Positions 25,422 through 35,511 of a DNA stretch of 64,000 nucleotides are shown in pieces. How positions within the stretch are numbered: position 1 is the stretch's first letter; each line of letters starts with the position of its first letter. This stretch comes from Enterobacteriaceae bacterium RIT693. Its GTDB lineage: Bacteria > Pseudomonadota > Gammaproteobacteria > Enterobacterales > Enterobacteriaceae. The notes beneath the pieces are model-generated. The model ran no database searches and was not told the origin of the DNA. It saw only the letters and a program-made list of their open reading frames with translations. The DNA lies in contig WJYK01000001.1 of NCBI GenBank assembly GCA_009668225.1, positions 62,001 to 126,000 on the forward strand. The letters are read 5' to 3'. The translations under genes and the position numbers were made by a program.

Positions 25422-26391
25422 CCTGCTCAAACGTCGTTCTCCGTGGCTGGCGTTTGCTGGCCTGCTCGCCTTTTCAACTTACAGCAACGCCTCGGACAGC
25501 GGCCCGGAGCAGCTGCGCATTGGTTACCAAAAAGGCTCCGTCAGTATGGTGTTAGCCAAAAGCCACCAGCTACTGGAGAAGCAATACCCGAATACCAAAG
25601 TCTCGTGGGTTGAATTTCCCGCCGGGCCGCAGATGCTGGAGGCGCTGAACGTCGGCAGTATTGACCTGGGCAGCACCGGTGATATTCCGCCGATCTTCGC
25701 GCAGGCCGCTGGCGCAGATCTGCTGTACGTGGGGGCCGAGCCGCCCAAGCCGAAAGCAGAGGTGATCCTGGTGCCGGAGAATAGTCCGCTGAAAACGGTG
25801 GCGGATTTAAAAGGCCATAAAATTGCCTTTCAGAAAGGCTCCAGCTCACACAATCTGGTGCTGCGCGCGCTACAAAAGGCCGGACTGAACTTTTCCGATA
25901 TTCAGCCCGCTTACCTGACTCCCGCCGATGCGCGGGCCGCTTTCCAGCAGGGTAACGTAGACGCCTGGGCTATCTGGGATCCGTACTATTCGGCCGCGCT
26001 GCTGAACGGCGGGGTGCGCGTCTTAACGGACGGCAGCGAACTGAATCAAACCGGATCGTTTTATTTAGCCTCCCGCCCTTACGCAGAAGCGAACGGCACA
26101 TTTCTTCAACAGGTACTGAAAACCTTTAGCGATGCCGACGCGCTGACCCGCACGCAGCGGGCGGAAAGCGTAACACTTCTCGCCAAAACGATGGGCCTGC
26201 CTGAAGCGGTGATCGCCACTTACTTTGACCATCGCCCTCCTTCAGAAATTACCCCGGTTAGCGAGGCTACCGCAGGCAAACAGCAAAATACCGCTGACCT
26301 GTTTTATGAAAACCGCCTCGTGCCGAAGAAGGTCGATATTCGTACCCGCATCTGGCAGCCCACCGCCGCGACACAAGGAGCTAAGTCATGA
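25414..26391 (+). CDS. ssuA: Aliphatic sulfonate ABC transporter binding protein SsuA
   Basis: Periplasmic binding protein for alkanesulfonates, 325 aa. A signal peptide is visible (basic LKRRSP, hydrophobic [13 protein letters not shown], cleavage near SNA). The mature protein begins at about [15 protein letters not shown]. Signature stretches [26 protein letters not shown] (landmark near residue 76) and [11 protein letters not shown] match E. coli SsuA. It overlaps ssuE by 8 bases and ssuD by 4, so the operon is tightly coupled. Transcription is expected to depend on Cbl/CysB; no site was assigned. Confidence 0.95.
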   Translation: MFNLLKRRSPWLAFAGLLAFSTYSNASDSGPEQLRIGYQKGSVSMVLAKSHQLLEKQYPNTKVSWVEFPAGPQMLEALNVGSIDLGSTGDIPPIFAQAAGADLLYVGAEPPKPKAEVILVPENSPLKTVADLKGHKIAFQKGSSSHNLVLRALQKAGLNFSDIQPAYLTPADARAAFQQGNVDAWAIWDPYYSAALLNGGVRVLTDGSELNQTGSFYLASRPYAEANGTFLQQVLKTFSDADALTRTQRAESVTLLAKTMGLPEAVIATYFDHRPPSEITPVSEATAGKQQNTADLFYENRLVPKKVDIRTRIWQPTAATQGAKS

Positions 26392-27533
26392 GTCTGAATC
26401 TGTTCTGGTTTTTACCCACCCACGGAGATGGTCACTATCTTGGCAGCGATACGGGCGCGCGTCCGGTCGACTATGGCTATCTGCAGCAAATTGCCCAGGC
26501 CGCCGACCGAATAGGATTCACCGGCGTGCTGATTCCGACCGGCCGCTCTTGCGAGGATGCCTGGCTGGTGGCCGCCTCAATGATTCCGGTCACTCAACGG
26601 CTTAAGTTCCTGGTCGCGCTACGCCCGAGCGTTGTATCCCCTACTCTTGCCGCTCGCCAGGCCGCCACGCTTGACCGCCTTTCCAACGGGCGGGCATTGT
26701 TCAACCTGGTAACCGGCGGCGACGCCGAGGAACTGGCTGCGGAAGGCGTATTTCTCGACCATGAAGAACGCTATGAGGCTTCGGCGGAATTTACCCGCAT
26801 CTGGCGGCGCGTGCTGGAAGGCGAAACCGTCGACTACGATGGCAAACACATAAAAGTGAAAGGCGCGAAGCTGCTTTATCCTCCGGTGCAGCAGCCTCGC
26901 CCGCCGCTTTATTTTGGCGGGTCCTCCGACGCCGCTCAGGATCTGGCCGCCGAGCAGGTTGACCTTTACCTGACCTGGGGCGAACCGCCGCAGCTGGTGA
27001 AAGAGAAAATAGATCAGGTTCGGGCGAAAGCGGCAGCTCAGGGGCGTGAAGTCCGCTTTGGTATCCGCCTGCACGTCATCGTGCGGGAAACTAACGAAGA
27101 AGCCTGGCAGGCTGCAAACCGACTGATTTCTCACCTCGATGACATCACCATCGCCAAAGCGCAGGCCGCATTTGCCCGCAGCGACTCGGTCGGCCAGCAG
27201 CGCATGGCTGCCCTGCACGGCGGTAAACGAGACAAGCTGGAGATCAGCCCGAACCTGTGGGCTGGCGTCGGCCTGGTTCGCGGCGGCGCAGGCACCGCGC
27301 TGGTGGGCGACGGGCCGACCGTCGCAGCCCGTATTAATGAATACGCCGACCTGGGTATCGACAGTTTTATTCTTTCCGGCTATCCGCACCTGGAAGAAGC
27401 CTACCGCGCGGGCGAACTGCTGTTCCCTCACCTTGACGTCGCGATCCCTGAAATTCCTCAGCCACGACAGGTGCAAGAGAAAGGAGAAGTTGTCGCCAAC
27501 GACTTTATCCCGCGTAAAGTGGCGCAAAGCTAG
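26388..27533 (+). CDS. ssuD: FMNH2-dependent alkanesulfonate monooxygenase SsuD
   Basis: Cleaves alkanesulfonates to aldehyde and sulfite using FMNH2 from SsuE and oxygen. The product has 381 aa and the bacterial luciferase-like TIM barrel. The start [19 protein letters not shown] includes the conserved substrate-site residues; [14 protein letters not shown] and [11 protein letters not shown] near the C terminus are typical. The start codon overlaps the ssuA stop (ATGA). No truncation. Confidence 0.97.
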   Translation: MSLNLFWFLPTHGDGHYLGSDTGARPVDYGYLQQIAQAADRIGFTGVLIPTGRSCEDAWLVAASMIPVTQRLKFLVALRPSVVSPTLAARQAATLDRLSNGRALFNLVTGGDAEELAAEGVFLDHEERYEASAEFTRIWRRVLEGETVDYDGKHIKVKGAKLLYPPVQQPRPPLYFGGSSDAAQDLAAEQVDLYLTWGEPPQLVKEKIDQVRAKAAAQGREVRFGIRLHVIVRETNEEAWQAANRLISHLDDITIAKAQAAFARSDSVGQQRMAALHGGKRDKLEISPNLWAGVGLVRGGAGTALVGDGPTVAARINEYADLGIDSFILSGYPHLEEAYRAGELLFPHLDVAIPEIPQPRQVQEKGEVVANDFIPRKVAQS

Positions 27534-27542
27534 GGAGGCACC

Positions 27543-28334
27543 ATGCAAGCGGCCGTTCACAAAGTCTTACTGCGCCTGGCGCCCTGGGCGCTGCCGGTGG
27601 CTATCGTCCTTCTCTGGCAATTAGCTTCATCTGCAGGCTGGCTTTCCACGCGCATTTTGCCCTCTCCCGAGGGCGTAGTGCTGGCATTCTGGAGCCTCTC
27701 GGCCAGCGGTGAACTCTGGCAACATCTGGCTATCAGCTCCTGGCGAGCAGTGATTGGGTTCAGCATCGGCGGATCGCTGGGCCTGATCTTAGGCCTGATT
27801 AGCGGCCTGTCTCGCTGGGGAGAGCGCCTGCTGGACAGCTCTATTCAGATGCTGCGCAACGTTCCGCACCTGGCGCTGATCCCGCTGGTTATCCTGTGGT
27901 TTGGCATCGACGAAACCGCCAAAATCTTTTTAGTCGCGCTCGGTACGCTGTTCCCAATTTATATCAATACCTGGCACGGCATCCGCAATATCGATCGCGG
28001 GCTGCTGGAAATGGCCCGCAGCTACGGCCTCTCCGGGTTTAGCCTGTTTGTGCACGTCATTCTGCCGGGTGCGCTGCCGTCCATTATGGTCGGCGTGCGT
28101 TTCGCCTTAGGCCTGATGTGGCTGACGCTTATTGTCGCCGAGACGATCTCGGCAAATTCAGGGATTGGCTACCTAGCGATGAATGCCAGGGAATTCCTGC
28201 AAACCGACGTGGTGGTGGTAGCTATCGTGCTGTATGCGCTGTTGGGCAAACTCGCCGACGTCAGCGCCCGCCTGCTGGAACGCGTCTGGTTACGCTGGCA
28301 TCCGGCTTATCAGTTAAAGGAGGAGACAATATGA
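27543..28334 (+). CDS. ssuC: Aliphatic sulfonate ABC transporter permease SsuC
   Basis: Inner-membrane permease, 263 aa, with six predicted transmembrane segments and one EAA-like loop ([26 protein letters not shown], near residue 155; landmark). The N-terminal segment [19 protein letters not shown] is the first helix. It begins 9 bases after ssuD, with a GGAGG site, and its stop overlaps the ssuB start (ATGA). Confidence 0.95.
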   Translation: MQAAVHKVLLRLAPWALPVAIVLLWQLASSAGWLSTRILPSPEGVVLAFWSLSASGELWQHLAISSWRAVIGFSIGGSLGLILGLISGLSRWGERLLDSSIQMLRNVPHLALIPLVILWFGIDETAKIFLVALGTLFPIYINTWHGIRNIDRGLLEMARSYGLSGFSLFVHVILPGALPSIMVGVRFALGLMWLTLIVAETISANSGIGYLAMNAREFLQTDVVVVAIVLYALLGKLADVSARLLERVWLRWHPAYQLKEETI

Positions 28335-29101
28335 CAACTGCACGCCTGAACCAGGGAACCCCGTTGTGGCTGAATAGAGTGAGTAAACGCTACGGCGATA
28401 AAACCATTCTTAATCAACTTAACCTGCGTATTCCCGCCGGGCAGTTCGTGGCGGTGGTCGGCCGCAGCGGCGGCGGTAAAAGTACGCTGCTGCGCCTGCT
28501 TGCCGGGCTGGAAACGCCCAATCACGGAGCGCTTTTCGCAGGTAATACTCCGCTAAGGGACAGCCAGGAAGATACGCGGCTGATGTTCCAGGACGACAGG
28601 CTGCTGCCCTGGAAAACGGTGATAGACAACGTCGGGCTGGGGCTGAAAAACAACTGGCGAGAGGCGGCGCTCAAGGCGCTTACCGCCGTTGGTCTTGAAA
28701 ATCGAGCCAGCGAGTGGCCGGCCGCCCTTTCCGGCGGGCAAAAGCAGCGGGTCGCGCTGGCAAGGGCGCTCATTCATCGTCCACGTTTGTTGTTGCTCGA
28801 TGAACCACTGGGCGCGCTGGATGCCCTGACGCGTATTGAGATGCAGGAACTGATTGTTTCGTTGTGGCAGGAGCATGGCTTCACGGTACTTTTGGTGACG
28901 CATGACGTCAGCGAGGCGGTTGCGATGGCCGATCGCGTGCTGCTCATAGAAGAAGGGAAAATTGGCCTGGATCTCACGGTCGATTTACCGCGTCCGCGCC
29001 GCCTGGGATCGGTGAAGCTGGCCGAACTGGAGGCCGAAGTGCTTGCCAGAGTGATGAAACGAGGTGTACAAGAACCGGCGCGCGCGGTGCGCACCGGCTG
29101 A
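28331..29101 (+). CDS. ssuB: Aliphatic sulfonate ABC transporter ATPase SsuB
   Basis: ATPase subunit of the sulfonate importer, 256 aa. Walker [10 protein letters not shown] (about residues 44-52), signature LSGGQKQR, Walker [13 protein letters not shown], and switch His in [10 protein letters not shown]. The start at 28331 ([15 protein letters not shown]) equals the E. coli start. The frame is open upstream to 28118, but that part overlaps ssuC and is not homologous. Last gene of the operon; it converges with pepN across a 10-bp hairpin. Confidence 0.96.
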   Translation: MTTARLNQGTPLWLNRVSKRYGDKTILNQLNLRIPAGQFVAVVGRSGGGKSTLLRLLAGLETPNHGALFAGNTPLRDSQEDTRLMFQDDRLLPWKTVIDNVGLGLKNNWREAALKALTAVGLENRASEWPAALSGGQKQRVALARALIHRPRLLLLDEPLGALDALTRIEMQELIVSLWQEHGFTVLLVTHDVSEAVAMADRVLLIEEGKIGLDLTVDLPRPRRLGSVKLAELEAEVLARVMKRGVQEPARAVRTG

Positions 29102-29108
29102 GTTTATA

Positions 29109-29131
29109 CCCTATCCCTGAAAGGGATAGGG
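29109..29131. terminator. hairpin between ssuB and pepN
   Basis: CCCTATCCCT-gaa-AGGGATAGGG, a perfect 10-bp stem between two convergent genes. There is no T-run on either side, so it may be a transcript-end stabiliser more than a rho-independent terminator. Confidence 0.5.
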
Positions 29132-29138
29132 GCAACGC

Positions 29139-31751
29139 TTATGCCAGAGCCTTAGCAATCTTCTCGAACAGATCCCCTGACAGGTTTTCCAGCCCTTTCA
29201 ACTGCTCCAGCGCGGCGCGCATCTTAGCCTGACGTTCCGCGTCATAACGCTTCAGGCGAATCAGCGGCTCAACCAGACGAGAAGCGATTTGCGGGTTACG
29301 GCTGTTCAGCTCGGTCAGCATTTCCACCATAAACTGGTAGCCGCTGCCGTCTTTGGCATGGAACGCTGCCGGGTTGGCTGAGGCAAACGCGCCAATCAGA
29401 GAGCGAACGCGGTTCGGGTTACCCAGGCTGAAGGAACGGTGATTCAGCAGTTCACGAACCTTAGCCAGCGTGTTGCTTGCCGGGCTGGTCGCCTGCAGCA
29501 CAAACCACTTGTCCATCACCAGGCCATCTTTGTGCCACTTCTCATCGTACTCGGCCAGCAGCGCTTCACGGCATGGCAGCTGCGCGGCAACGGCTGCAGA
29601 CAGCGCGGCGATGGAATCGGTCATATTGTCCGCCTGCTGATACTGCTCGCGCACCAGCTGCTCGGCAAGTTCAACATCGCCAAACGCCAGATAGCGCAGG
29701 CAAGTATTGCGCAATGCGCGTTTGCCGATATCACTGTGATCCACACGATAGCTGTCGAGCTTATTAGCGTTATAAATAGCCAGGAATTCGTCGGCCAGCT
29801 CGGACGCCAGAGTACGGGTCAGCGCCCCGTGAACTTCAGCGATGGCGATCGGATCGATAGTCTGGAACAGCTCGGCAATTTCATTCTGCGAAGGAAGCGT
29901 CAGGATCTCAGCGGCCAGCGCCGGATCGATTTTCTCATCCAGCAGAATCGCGCGGAATGCGTCAGCCACGTGCAGCGGCAGTGAGAGCGGCTGCCCTTGC
30001 TGGCTGCGGTTCACGTTGATTTTAATGTAGTTTGCCAGCAGGCTCTGCGCCGCATCCCAGCGAGAGAAGTCGTTACGCGCGTGGCGCATCAGGAACGTCA
30101 GCTGCTGGTCGCTCCATTTGTACTCAAGCTTCACTGGCGCGGAGAACTCGCGCAGCAGGGACGGCACCGGCTGGAAGTAGACCTTGTCGAAGACGAAAGT
30201 CTGCTCTGACTGGGTCACATTCAGCACATGGTGAACCGGATGGCCGTCCTTCTGCAGCGGAATAACCTTCCCTTCGTTGTCGTAAAGCTCGATATCAAAC
30301 GGGATATGCAGCGGGTGTTTTTCCTGTTGCTCCGCCGTCGGCGGCGTCATCTGGCTGATGGTAAGCCGGTACTGCTCGGTTTCCGGATCGTAATCATCAC
30401 GGACGGTCACCACTGGCGTACCGGCCTGGCTGTACCAGCGGCGGAAATGGGACAGATCAACGTTGGACGCATCTTCCATCGCCTGCACGAAGTCGTCGCA
30501 GGTAGCCGCGCTGCCGTCGTGACGTTCAAAGTAAAGCTGCATACCTTTCTGAAAGTTCTCTTCGCCCAGCAGCGTATGCAGCATGCGAATGACTTCCGAC
30601 CCCTTCTCATACACCGTCAGGGTATAGAAGTTATTCATCTCGATGACTTTATCCGGACGAATCGGGTGCGCCATCGGGCTGGCGTCCTCGGCGAACTGCA
30701 TGGCGCGCATGGTGCGCACGTTCTGAATACGGTTTACCGCACGAGACCCCAGGTCAGAGCTGAACTCCTGATCGCGGAAGACGGTCAGGCCTTCTTTCAG
30801 GCTAAGCTGGAACCAGTCGCGGCAGGTCACGCGGTTACCGGTCCAGTTGTGGAAATACTCGTGGCCGATAACGCGTTCAATATCGAGATAGTCTTTATCA
30901 GTTGCAGTTTCGGCGCGGGCCAGCACATATTTCGAGTTGAAAATATTCAGCCCTTTGTTTTCCATCGCGCCCATATTAAAGAAGTCGACGGCGACGATCA
31001 TGTAGATGTCGAGGTCATACTCAAGGCCGAAGCGGGTTTCATCCCATTTCATTGAGGCCTTCAGCGAGGTCATCGCCCAGTCAGCACGATCGAGGTTGCC
31101 GCGGTCAACAAACAGTTCCAGCGCAACATCACGCCCGGAGCGGGTTTTGAAGCTGTCGCGCAGGACGTCAAAATCACCGGCCACCAGCGCAAACAGGTAG
31201 CATGGTTTCGGGAAGGGATCCTGCCACTGCACCCAGTGGCGCCCGTTTTCAAGATCGCCTTCGGCAATACGGTTGCCGTTAGCCAGCAAATAAGGGTATT
31301 TGCTTTTGTCGGCGATGACTTTGGTCGTGAAGCGCGCCAGCACGTCCGGGCGGTCCAGATACCAGGTAATATGGTGGAAACCTTCTGCCTCACACTGAGT
31401 ACACAAGGCCTCGCCGGATTGATACAGCCCTTCAAGCGCCGTGTTGGTCGCCGGACTGATTTCGTTAACGATAGTGAGCGTAAAGGTGTCCGGCAGTTGC
31501 TCAAGAATCAGCGCGCCCTCGTCCTGACGATAATGCTGCCAGGCGGTGCCGTTTACGGCGATAGAAACCAGCGTGAGATCTTCACCATCAAGATGCAGCG
31601 GTGCGCCCGCCGCGCCCTGACGAACAATTTTGCTGACCGCTGTGACCTGAGTTTTTGCGGCGTCCAGGTCAAAGGTCAAATCGATATCGGTTATCGTATA
31701 ATCCGCCGCGCGATAGTCGTGGCGATATTTGGCTTGTGGCTGTTGTGTCAT
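29139..31751 (-). CDS. pepN: Aminopeptidase N
   Basis: Zinc metallo-aminopeptidase (M1 family), 870 aa, the main broad-specificity aminopeptidase of the enteric cytoplasm. The substrate-anchoring GAMEN motif lies near residue 261, and the zinc site HEYFHNW near residue 297, with the third ligand Glu in LKEGLTVFRD 23 residues later. The long C-terminal helical domain (about residues 545-870) is complete. It is convergent with ssuB and divergent from pncB, as in E. coli. Confidence 0.97.
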   Translation of the reverse strand: MTQQPQAKYRHDYRAADYTITDIDLTFDLDAAKTQVTAVSKIVRQGAAGAPLHLDGEDLTLVSIAVNGTAWQHYRQDEGALILEQLPDTFTLTIVNEISPATNTALEGLYQSGEALCTQCEAEGFHHITWYLDRPDVLARFTTKVIADKSKYPYLLANGNRIAEGDLENGRHWVQWQDPFPKPCYLFALVAGDFDVLRDSFKTRSGRDVALELFVDRGNLDRADWAMTSLKASMKWDETRFGLEYDLDIYMIVAVDFFNMGAMENKGLNIFNSKYVLARAETATDKDYLDIERVIGHEYFHNWTGNRVTCRDWFQLSLKEGLTVFRDQEFSSDLGSRAVNRIQNVRTMRAMQFAEDASPMAHPIRPDKVIEMNNFYTLTVYEKGSEVIRMLHTLLGEENFQKGMQLYFERHDGSAATCDDFVQAMEDASNVDLSHFRRWYSQAGTPVVTVRDDYDPETEQYRLTISQMTPPTAEQQEKHPLHIPFDIELYDNEGKVIPLQKDGHPVHHVLNVTQSEQTFVFDKVYFQPVPSLLREFSAPVKLEYKWSDQQLTFLMRHARNDFSRWDAAQSLLANYIKINVNRSQQGQPLSLPLHVADAFRAILLDEKIDPALAAEILTLPSQNEIAELFQTIDPIAIAEVHGALTRTLASELADEFLAIYNANKLDSYRVDHSDIGKRALRNTCLRYLAFGDVELAEQLVREQYQQADNMTDSIAALSAAVAAQLPCREALLAEYDEKWHKDGLVMDKWFVLQATSPASNTLAKVRELLNHRSFSLGNPNRVRSLIGAFASANPAAFHAKDGSGYQFMVEMLTELNSRNPQIASRLVEPLIRLKRYDAERQAKMRAALEQLKGLENLSGDLFEKIAKALA

Positions 31752-31933
31752 AAAAAACCTTATACATCGTCCGTAAGATAACGAGCTTCAGTCTATTCCT
31801 GTTGCCGGAATGTTGCTACGCAGAATCTTCATCTTTGGCCATCTGCGCCCAAAAAACTTTAGCGGCTCAGCGTAGCACTTCAGTGGTCATCCACCTTATA
31901 GAAGATGCGGCTGTCAGGCGGTAATCGCACATT

Positions 31934-31962
31934 TTGTTTAGTACTCTAAACATAGTTATATC
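31934..31962 (+). promoter_or_regulatory. pncB promoter overlapped by NadR box
   Basis: TTGTTT (31934-31939), 17-base spacer, TATATC (31957-31962). The NadR box covers the -35 and most of the spacer, as expected for a repressed promoter. It would give a leader of about 160 bases. Confidence 0.5.
31935..31952. promoter_or_regulatory. NadR operator of pncB
   Basis: TGTTTA-GTACTC-TAAACA, an exact match to the TGTTTA-N6-TAAACA box bound by NadR, the NAD-responsive repressor. The 379-base stretch 31752-32130 between pepN and pncB holds this box, two candidate promoters and a C-rich tract. Confidence 0.9.
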
Positions 31963-32040
31963 AACGCGTTACTTTGTGCATAACCCCGGTATGGCACAAA
32001 TTGCCCTTTCCCCCCGCCCCCCCTAATGTTGTGATCCTGC

Positions 32041-32068
32041 TTCAATAAACGGATAATCAGGGTATACT
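32041..32068 (+). promoter_or_regulatory. second candidate pncB promoter
   Basis: TTCAAT (32041-32046), 16-base spacer, TATACT (32063-32068). It lies outside the NadR box and close to the gene. Confidence 0.4.
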
Positions 32069-32130
32069 CCCGCGTCTTTATTTGCCCGGACTGATGGAAA
32101 CGCTCCTGTGAGAGGATGCTGAAACGCGCC

Positions 32131-33333
32131 ATGACACGACACGCTTCCCCGATTTTGCAAACGCTTCTGGATACTGACGCCTATAAGCTTCATATGCAGC
32201 AAGCGGTTTACCACCGCTATTACGACGTTAGCGTCGCAGCGGAATTCCGCTGCCGCGGAGACGATTTGCTGGGCATTCATGCCGATGCTATTCGTGAGCA
32301 GGTGGCGGCTATGCAGCACCTCCGCCTCAGCGACGAGGAATTTCACTGGCTTAAAAGCCTGCCCTTTTTCAAAGCCGACTATCTCAACTGGCTGCGTAAC
32401 TTCCGCTATGACCCTTCCCAGGTCCAGGTGACCAATAATAAGGGGCATTTAGATATCCGCCTCAGCGGGCCGTGGCGGGAAGTGATCATGTGGGAAGTCC
32501 CGTTACTTGCCGTGATCAGTGAAGTCGTTCACCAGCATCGCGCGCCGGGCGTCACGCCCAAAATGGCTTTAGATCACCTGGAAAGTAAGCTGCAGGAATT
32601 TAATGCGCTGACTTCCGGCCTGGATCTTTCCCATTTCCGGCTAATGGATTTCGGCACCCGCCGCCGCTTCTCGCGCGAGGTGCAGCAGGCGATTGTTGTG
32701 CGCCTTCAGCAGGAACCGTGGTTTATCGGCACCAGCAATTACGCTCTGGCGCGCCGCCTTAACCTCACGCCAATGGGCACTCAGGCTCACGAATGGTTCC
32801 AGGCTCATCAGCAAATTAGCCCGGTTCTGGCGAACAGCCAGCGCGCCGCGCTGCAGGCATGGCTTGACGAGTATCCTGACCAGCTTGGGATTGCGCTGAC
32901 TGATTGCATCACCATGGATGCTTTCCTGCGCGACTTCGGTAAAGCTTTCGCTACCCGCTACCAGGGCCTGCGCCACGATTCTGGCGACCCGGTAGAGTGG
33001 GGAGAAAAAGCGATTGCCCATTATCAAAAGCTTGGCATCGACCCGTTAACTAAAGTGCTGGTGTTTTCTGATAACCTGGATTTAAACAAAGCCGTAGAGC
33101 TCTATCGCCGGTTCTCGTCGCGGGTAAATCTCAGCTTTGGCATCGGCACCCGCCTCACCTGCGATATTCCTCAGGTCAAGCCATTGAACATCGTTATCAA
33201 GCTAGTGGAGTGCAACGGTAAACCGGTCGCGAAGCTTTCCGACAGCCCGGGAAAAACCATCTGTCACGACAAAGCCTTTGTGCGCGCGCTGCGTAAAGCC
33301 TTTGACCTGCCGCTGGTCAAAAAAGCCAGCTGA
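32131..33333 (+). CDS. pncB: Nicotinate phosphoribosyltransferase
   Basis: Converts nicotinate and PRPP to nicotinate mononucleotide in NAD salvage, coupled to ATP hydrolysis. The product is 400 aa, the E. coli length, starting [19 protein letters not shown]. The autophosphorylated histidine lies in MGTQAHEWF, and the phosphate-binding regions GTRRRFS and GLRHDSGDP are present. The in-frame ATG at 32116 is part of the AGAGGATG sequence and adds five residues; the start at 32131 follows the E. coli annotation. NadR control is shown by the box at 31935. Confidence 0.96.
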   Translation: MTRHASPILQTLLDTDAYKLHMQQAVYHRYYDVSVAAEFRCRGDDLLGIHADAIREQVAAMQHLRLSDEEFHWLKSLPFFKADYLNWLRNFRYDPSQVQVTNNKGHLDIRLSGPWREVIMWEVPLLAVISEVVHQHRAPGVTPKMALDHLESKLQEFNALTSGLDLSHFRLMDFGTRRRFSREVQQAIVVRLQQEPWFIGTSNYALARRLNLTPMGTQAHEWFQAHQQISPVLANSQRAALQAWLDEYPDQLGIALTDCITMDAFLRDFGKAFATRYQGLRHDSGDPVEWGEKAIAHYQKLGIDPLTKVLVFSDNLDLNKAVELYRRFSSRVNLSFGIGTRLTCDIPQVKPLNIVIKLVECNGKPVAKLSDSPGKTICHDKAFVRALRKAFDLPLVKKAS

Positions 33334-33345
33334 TTCAGCAATCCT

Positions 33346-33373
33346 CGGTGAATAGCGGGTTCGCTATTCACCG
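33346..33373 (+). terminator. hairpin after pncB
   Basis: A 12-bp perfect stem CGGTGAATAGCG / CGCTATTCACCG with loop GGTT. No T-run follows directly. Confidence 0.55.
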
Positions 33374-33450
33374 ACCTCCCCACTTTCCTTTATTTCTTCA
33401 TAAGCAACGCGAATTCTGCTTGTCTGATGGCGCGTGACAGGTAACATAGA

Positions 33451-33481
33451 TAACCCCCGTTTGTGGGTTACTATTTTTTTT
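33451..33481 (+). terminator. hairpin with T8 run in front of asnS
   Basis: TAACCC (33451-33456) pairs with GGGTTA (33465-33470), then CTA and eight Ts (33474-33481). It could be the real pncB terminator, or a leader element of asnS, because a TTGTCT-N16-TAACAT promoter (33420-33447) would start transcripts right at the hairpin. Confidence 0.45.
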
Positions 33482-33510
33482 GTCATTGACCATTTAATAG
33501 AGAGAAAACT

Positions 33511-34911
33511 ATGAGCGTTGTGCCTGTAGCCGACGTACTCCAGGGCCGTGCCGCCGTTGACAGCGAAGTCACCGTGCGCGGATGGGTACGTACTCGAAGA
33601 GATTCAAAAGCTGGTATCTCCTTCCTCGCCGTCTATGACGGTTCCTGCTTTGATCCTGTACAGGCCGTCATTAATAATTCTCTGCCCAATTACAATGAAG
33701 ACGTTCTGCGCCTGACTACCGGCTGTTCCGTTATCGTCACCGGTGTTGTGGTTGAGTCTCAGGGCCAAGGTCAGGCGTTCGAACTCCAGGCGACCAAAGT
33801 GGAAGTGACCGGCTGGGTTGACGATCCGGATACCTATCCGATGGCGGCAAAACGTCACAGTATTGAATACCTGCGCGAAGTGGCTCACCTGCGCCCACGC
33901 ACTAATATGATTGGCGCCGTTGCCCGCGTTCGTCATACGCTGGCTCAGGCACTGCATCGCTTCTTCCATGAAAATGGTTATTTCTGGGTGTCCACTCCGC
34001 TGATCACCGCTTCTGATACCGAAGGTGCAGGCGAGATGTTCCGCGTTTCAACGCTGGATCTGGAAAACCTTCCACGCACCGCTGAAGGTAAAGTCGACTT
34101 CGATAAAGACTTCTTCGGTAAAGAAGCCTTCCTGACCGTTTCCGGCCAGCTGAACGGCGAAACGTATGCAAGTGCGTTGTCTAAGGTTTACACCTTCGGG
34201 CCAACCTTCCGTGCTGAAAATTCCAACACCAGCCGTCACCTGGCCGAGTTTTGGATGCTGGAGCCGGAAGTGGCGTTTGCCGATCTGGACGATGTTGCCG
34301 GGCTGGCCGAAGCGATGCTCAAGTACGTCTTTAAGGCTGTCCTGGAAGAACGTATGGACGACATGAAGTTCTTTGCTGAGCGCGTGGACAAAGAGGCCAT
34401 TGAGCGCCTGGAACGCTTTATCTCCGCTGACTTTGCCCAGGTGAACTACACCGACGCGGTCGAAATCCTGCTGAACTGTGGGCAGAAGTTCGAAAACCCG
34501 GTCTATTGGGGCGTCGATCTCTCCTCCGAGCACGAGCGTTACCTGGCCGAGCAGCACTTCAAGGCGCCGGTGGTAGTAAAAAACTACCCGAAAGACATCA
34601 AAGCTTTCTATATGCGCCTGAACGAAGACGGTAAGACCGTTGCCGCTATGGACGTCCTTGCACCGGGCATCGGTGAAATCATCGGCGGCTCCCAGCGTGA
34701 AGAGCGTCTGGATGTGCTGGACGCGCGTATGGCTGAAATGGGGCTGAATAAAGAAGATTACTGGTGGTACCGCGATCTGCGCCGCTACGGCACTGTTCCA
34801 CACTCCGGTTTTGGCCTGGGCTTCGAGCGCCTCATCGCCTATGTCACCGGTGTGCAGAACGTACGCGATGTCATTCCGTTCCCACGTACGCCGCGTAACG
34901 CGAGTTTCTAA
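33511..34911 (+). CDS. asnS: Asparagine--tRNA ligase
   Basis: Class II aminoacyl-tRNA synthetase, 466 aa, equal to E. coli. The N-terminal OB-fold anticodon-binding domain ([19 protein letters not shown]) spans about residues 18-110. Motif 2 ([21 protein letters not shown]; landmark near residue 233) and motif 3 ([15 protein letters not shown], near residue 432) are complete. It is followed by a terminator at 34925. Confidence 0.98.
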   Translation: MSVVPVADVLQGRAAVDSEVTVRGWVRTRRDSKAGISFLAVYDGSCFDPVQAVINNSLPNYNEDVLRLTTGCSVIVTGVVVESQGQGQAFELQATKVEVTGWVDDPDTYPMAAKRHSIEYLREVAHLRPRTNMIGAVARVRHTLAQALHRFFHENGYFWVSTPLITASDTEGAGEMFRVSTLDLENLPRTAEGKVDFDKDFFGKEAFLTVSGQLNGETYASALSKVYTFGPTFRAENSNTSRHLAEFWMLEPEVAFADLDDVAGLAEAMLKYVFKAVLEERMDDMKFFAERVDKEAIERLERFISADFAQVNYTDAVEILLNCGQKFENPVYWGVDLSSEHERYLAEQHFKAPVVVKNYPKDIKAFYMRLNEDGKTVAAMDVLAPGIGEIIGGSQREERLDVLDARMAEMGLNKEDYWWYRDLRRYGTVPHSGFGLGFERLIAYVTGVQNVRDVIPFPRTPRNASF

Positions 34912-34923
34912 GTTTAAAAACGT

Positions 34924-34952
34924 CAAAGGCCAGCTGAAGCTGGCCTTTTTAC
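34924..34952 (+). terminator. asnS terminator
   Basis: AAAGGCCAGC-TGAA-GCTGGCCTTTTT: 10-bp stem with tetraloop and T-run. Confidence 0.95.
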
Positions 34953-35311
34953 GTTTCATTGCATACGGTATATTTTCTTCAACGAACCTTAAACAAACGT
35001 CAATTTCAACCCTCATTTGCCACTCGCCCGTTACGAACTGTTTCCTGCTCACAATTTTTAACAAAAGTTGCGCTTAAATTTGCTAGCGCGCCTGAATAGT
35101 GGTGGGCATAGCACATTTGTCTATTTTTCACACAGCCATCCAGACTTCTAAAAACAAGACAAAAAATGAACAATTGTGAACGAATGATGCTCAGAATTTA
35201 ACCTTATGCGGATTAAACATAAGTAATTCATATATATATGCTAAGAAATGATGCATTGATGTTGCGTTGAGGATGAAATTTGAAATGGTTCACAAAGTTC
35301 CCGAAAATTAA
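34953..35311. other. AT-rich upstream region of ompF
   Basis: About 360 bases without a gene, markedly AT-rich with A/T tracts (for example around 35145-35170 and 35215-35245). In E. coli the matching region carries a distal OmpR site (F4) and IHF sites. I see no frame worth calling. Confidence 0.6.
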
Positions 35312-35382
35312 TATTTAGTTACACATATTTTCTTTTTGAAACTCAGTTTAGACATTTGTAGCACTTTCAGGCTAGCGAAACG
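35312..35382. promoter_or_regulatory. OmpR-binding region (F1-F3) of ompF
   Basis: The stretch TTACACATATTTTCTTTTTG and the following TTTGTAGCACTTTC correspond closely to the E. coli ompF F1-F3 sites, where phosphorylated OmpR activates or represses with osmolarity. Confidence 0.75.
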
Positions 35383-35395
35383 GTTTCATGGATGG

Positions 35396-35401
35396 AAAGA
35401 T
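35396..35401 (+). promoter_or_regulatory. -10 element of ompF
   Basis: AAAGAT in the context TGGAAAGATGCC, identical to the E. coli ompF -10 context. It gives a leader of about 100 bases. Confidence 0.65.
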
Positions 35402-35489
35402 GCCTGACAGATACAGAAAGACACCAAACTATCATCAATAGTTCCGTAAAGAATTATTGACGGCAGTGGCAGGTGTCCATAAAAACCAC

Positions 35490-35511
35490 AATGAGGGTAA
35501 TAAATAATGAT
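35490..35511 (+). promoter_or_regulatory. ompF ribosome binding site and MicF target
   Basis: ATGAGGGTAATAAATAATG (35491-35509) is the same as the E. coli sequence that base-pairs with the MicF small RNA. micF itself is not in the window. Confidence 0.7.

Noticed and set aside
26619-27560. 313-residue minus-strand frame opposite ssuD
   Set aside because: Shadow of ssuD; no ribosome site and composition not protein-like.
34048-35064. 338-residue minus-strand frame opposite asnS
   Set aside because: Antisense shadow of asnS that runs through the asnS terminator; no family match.
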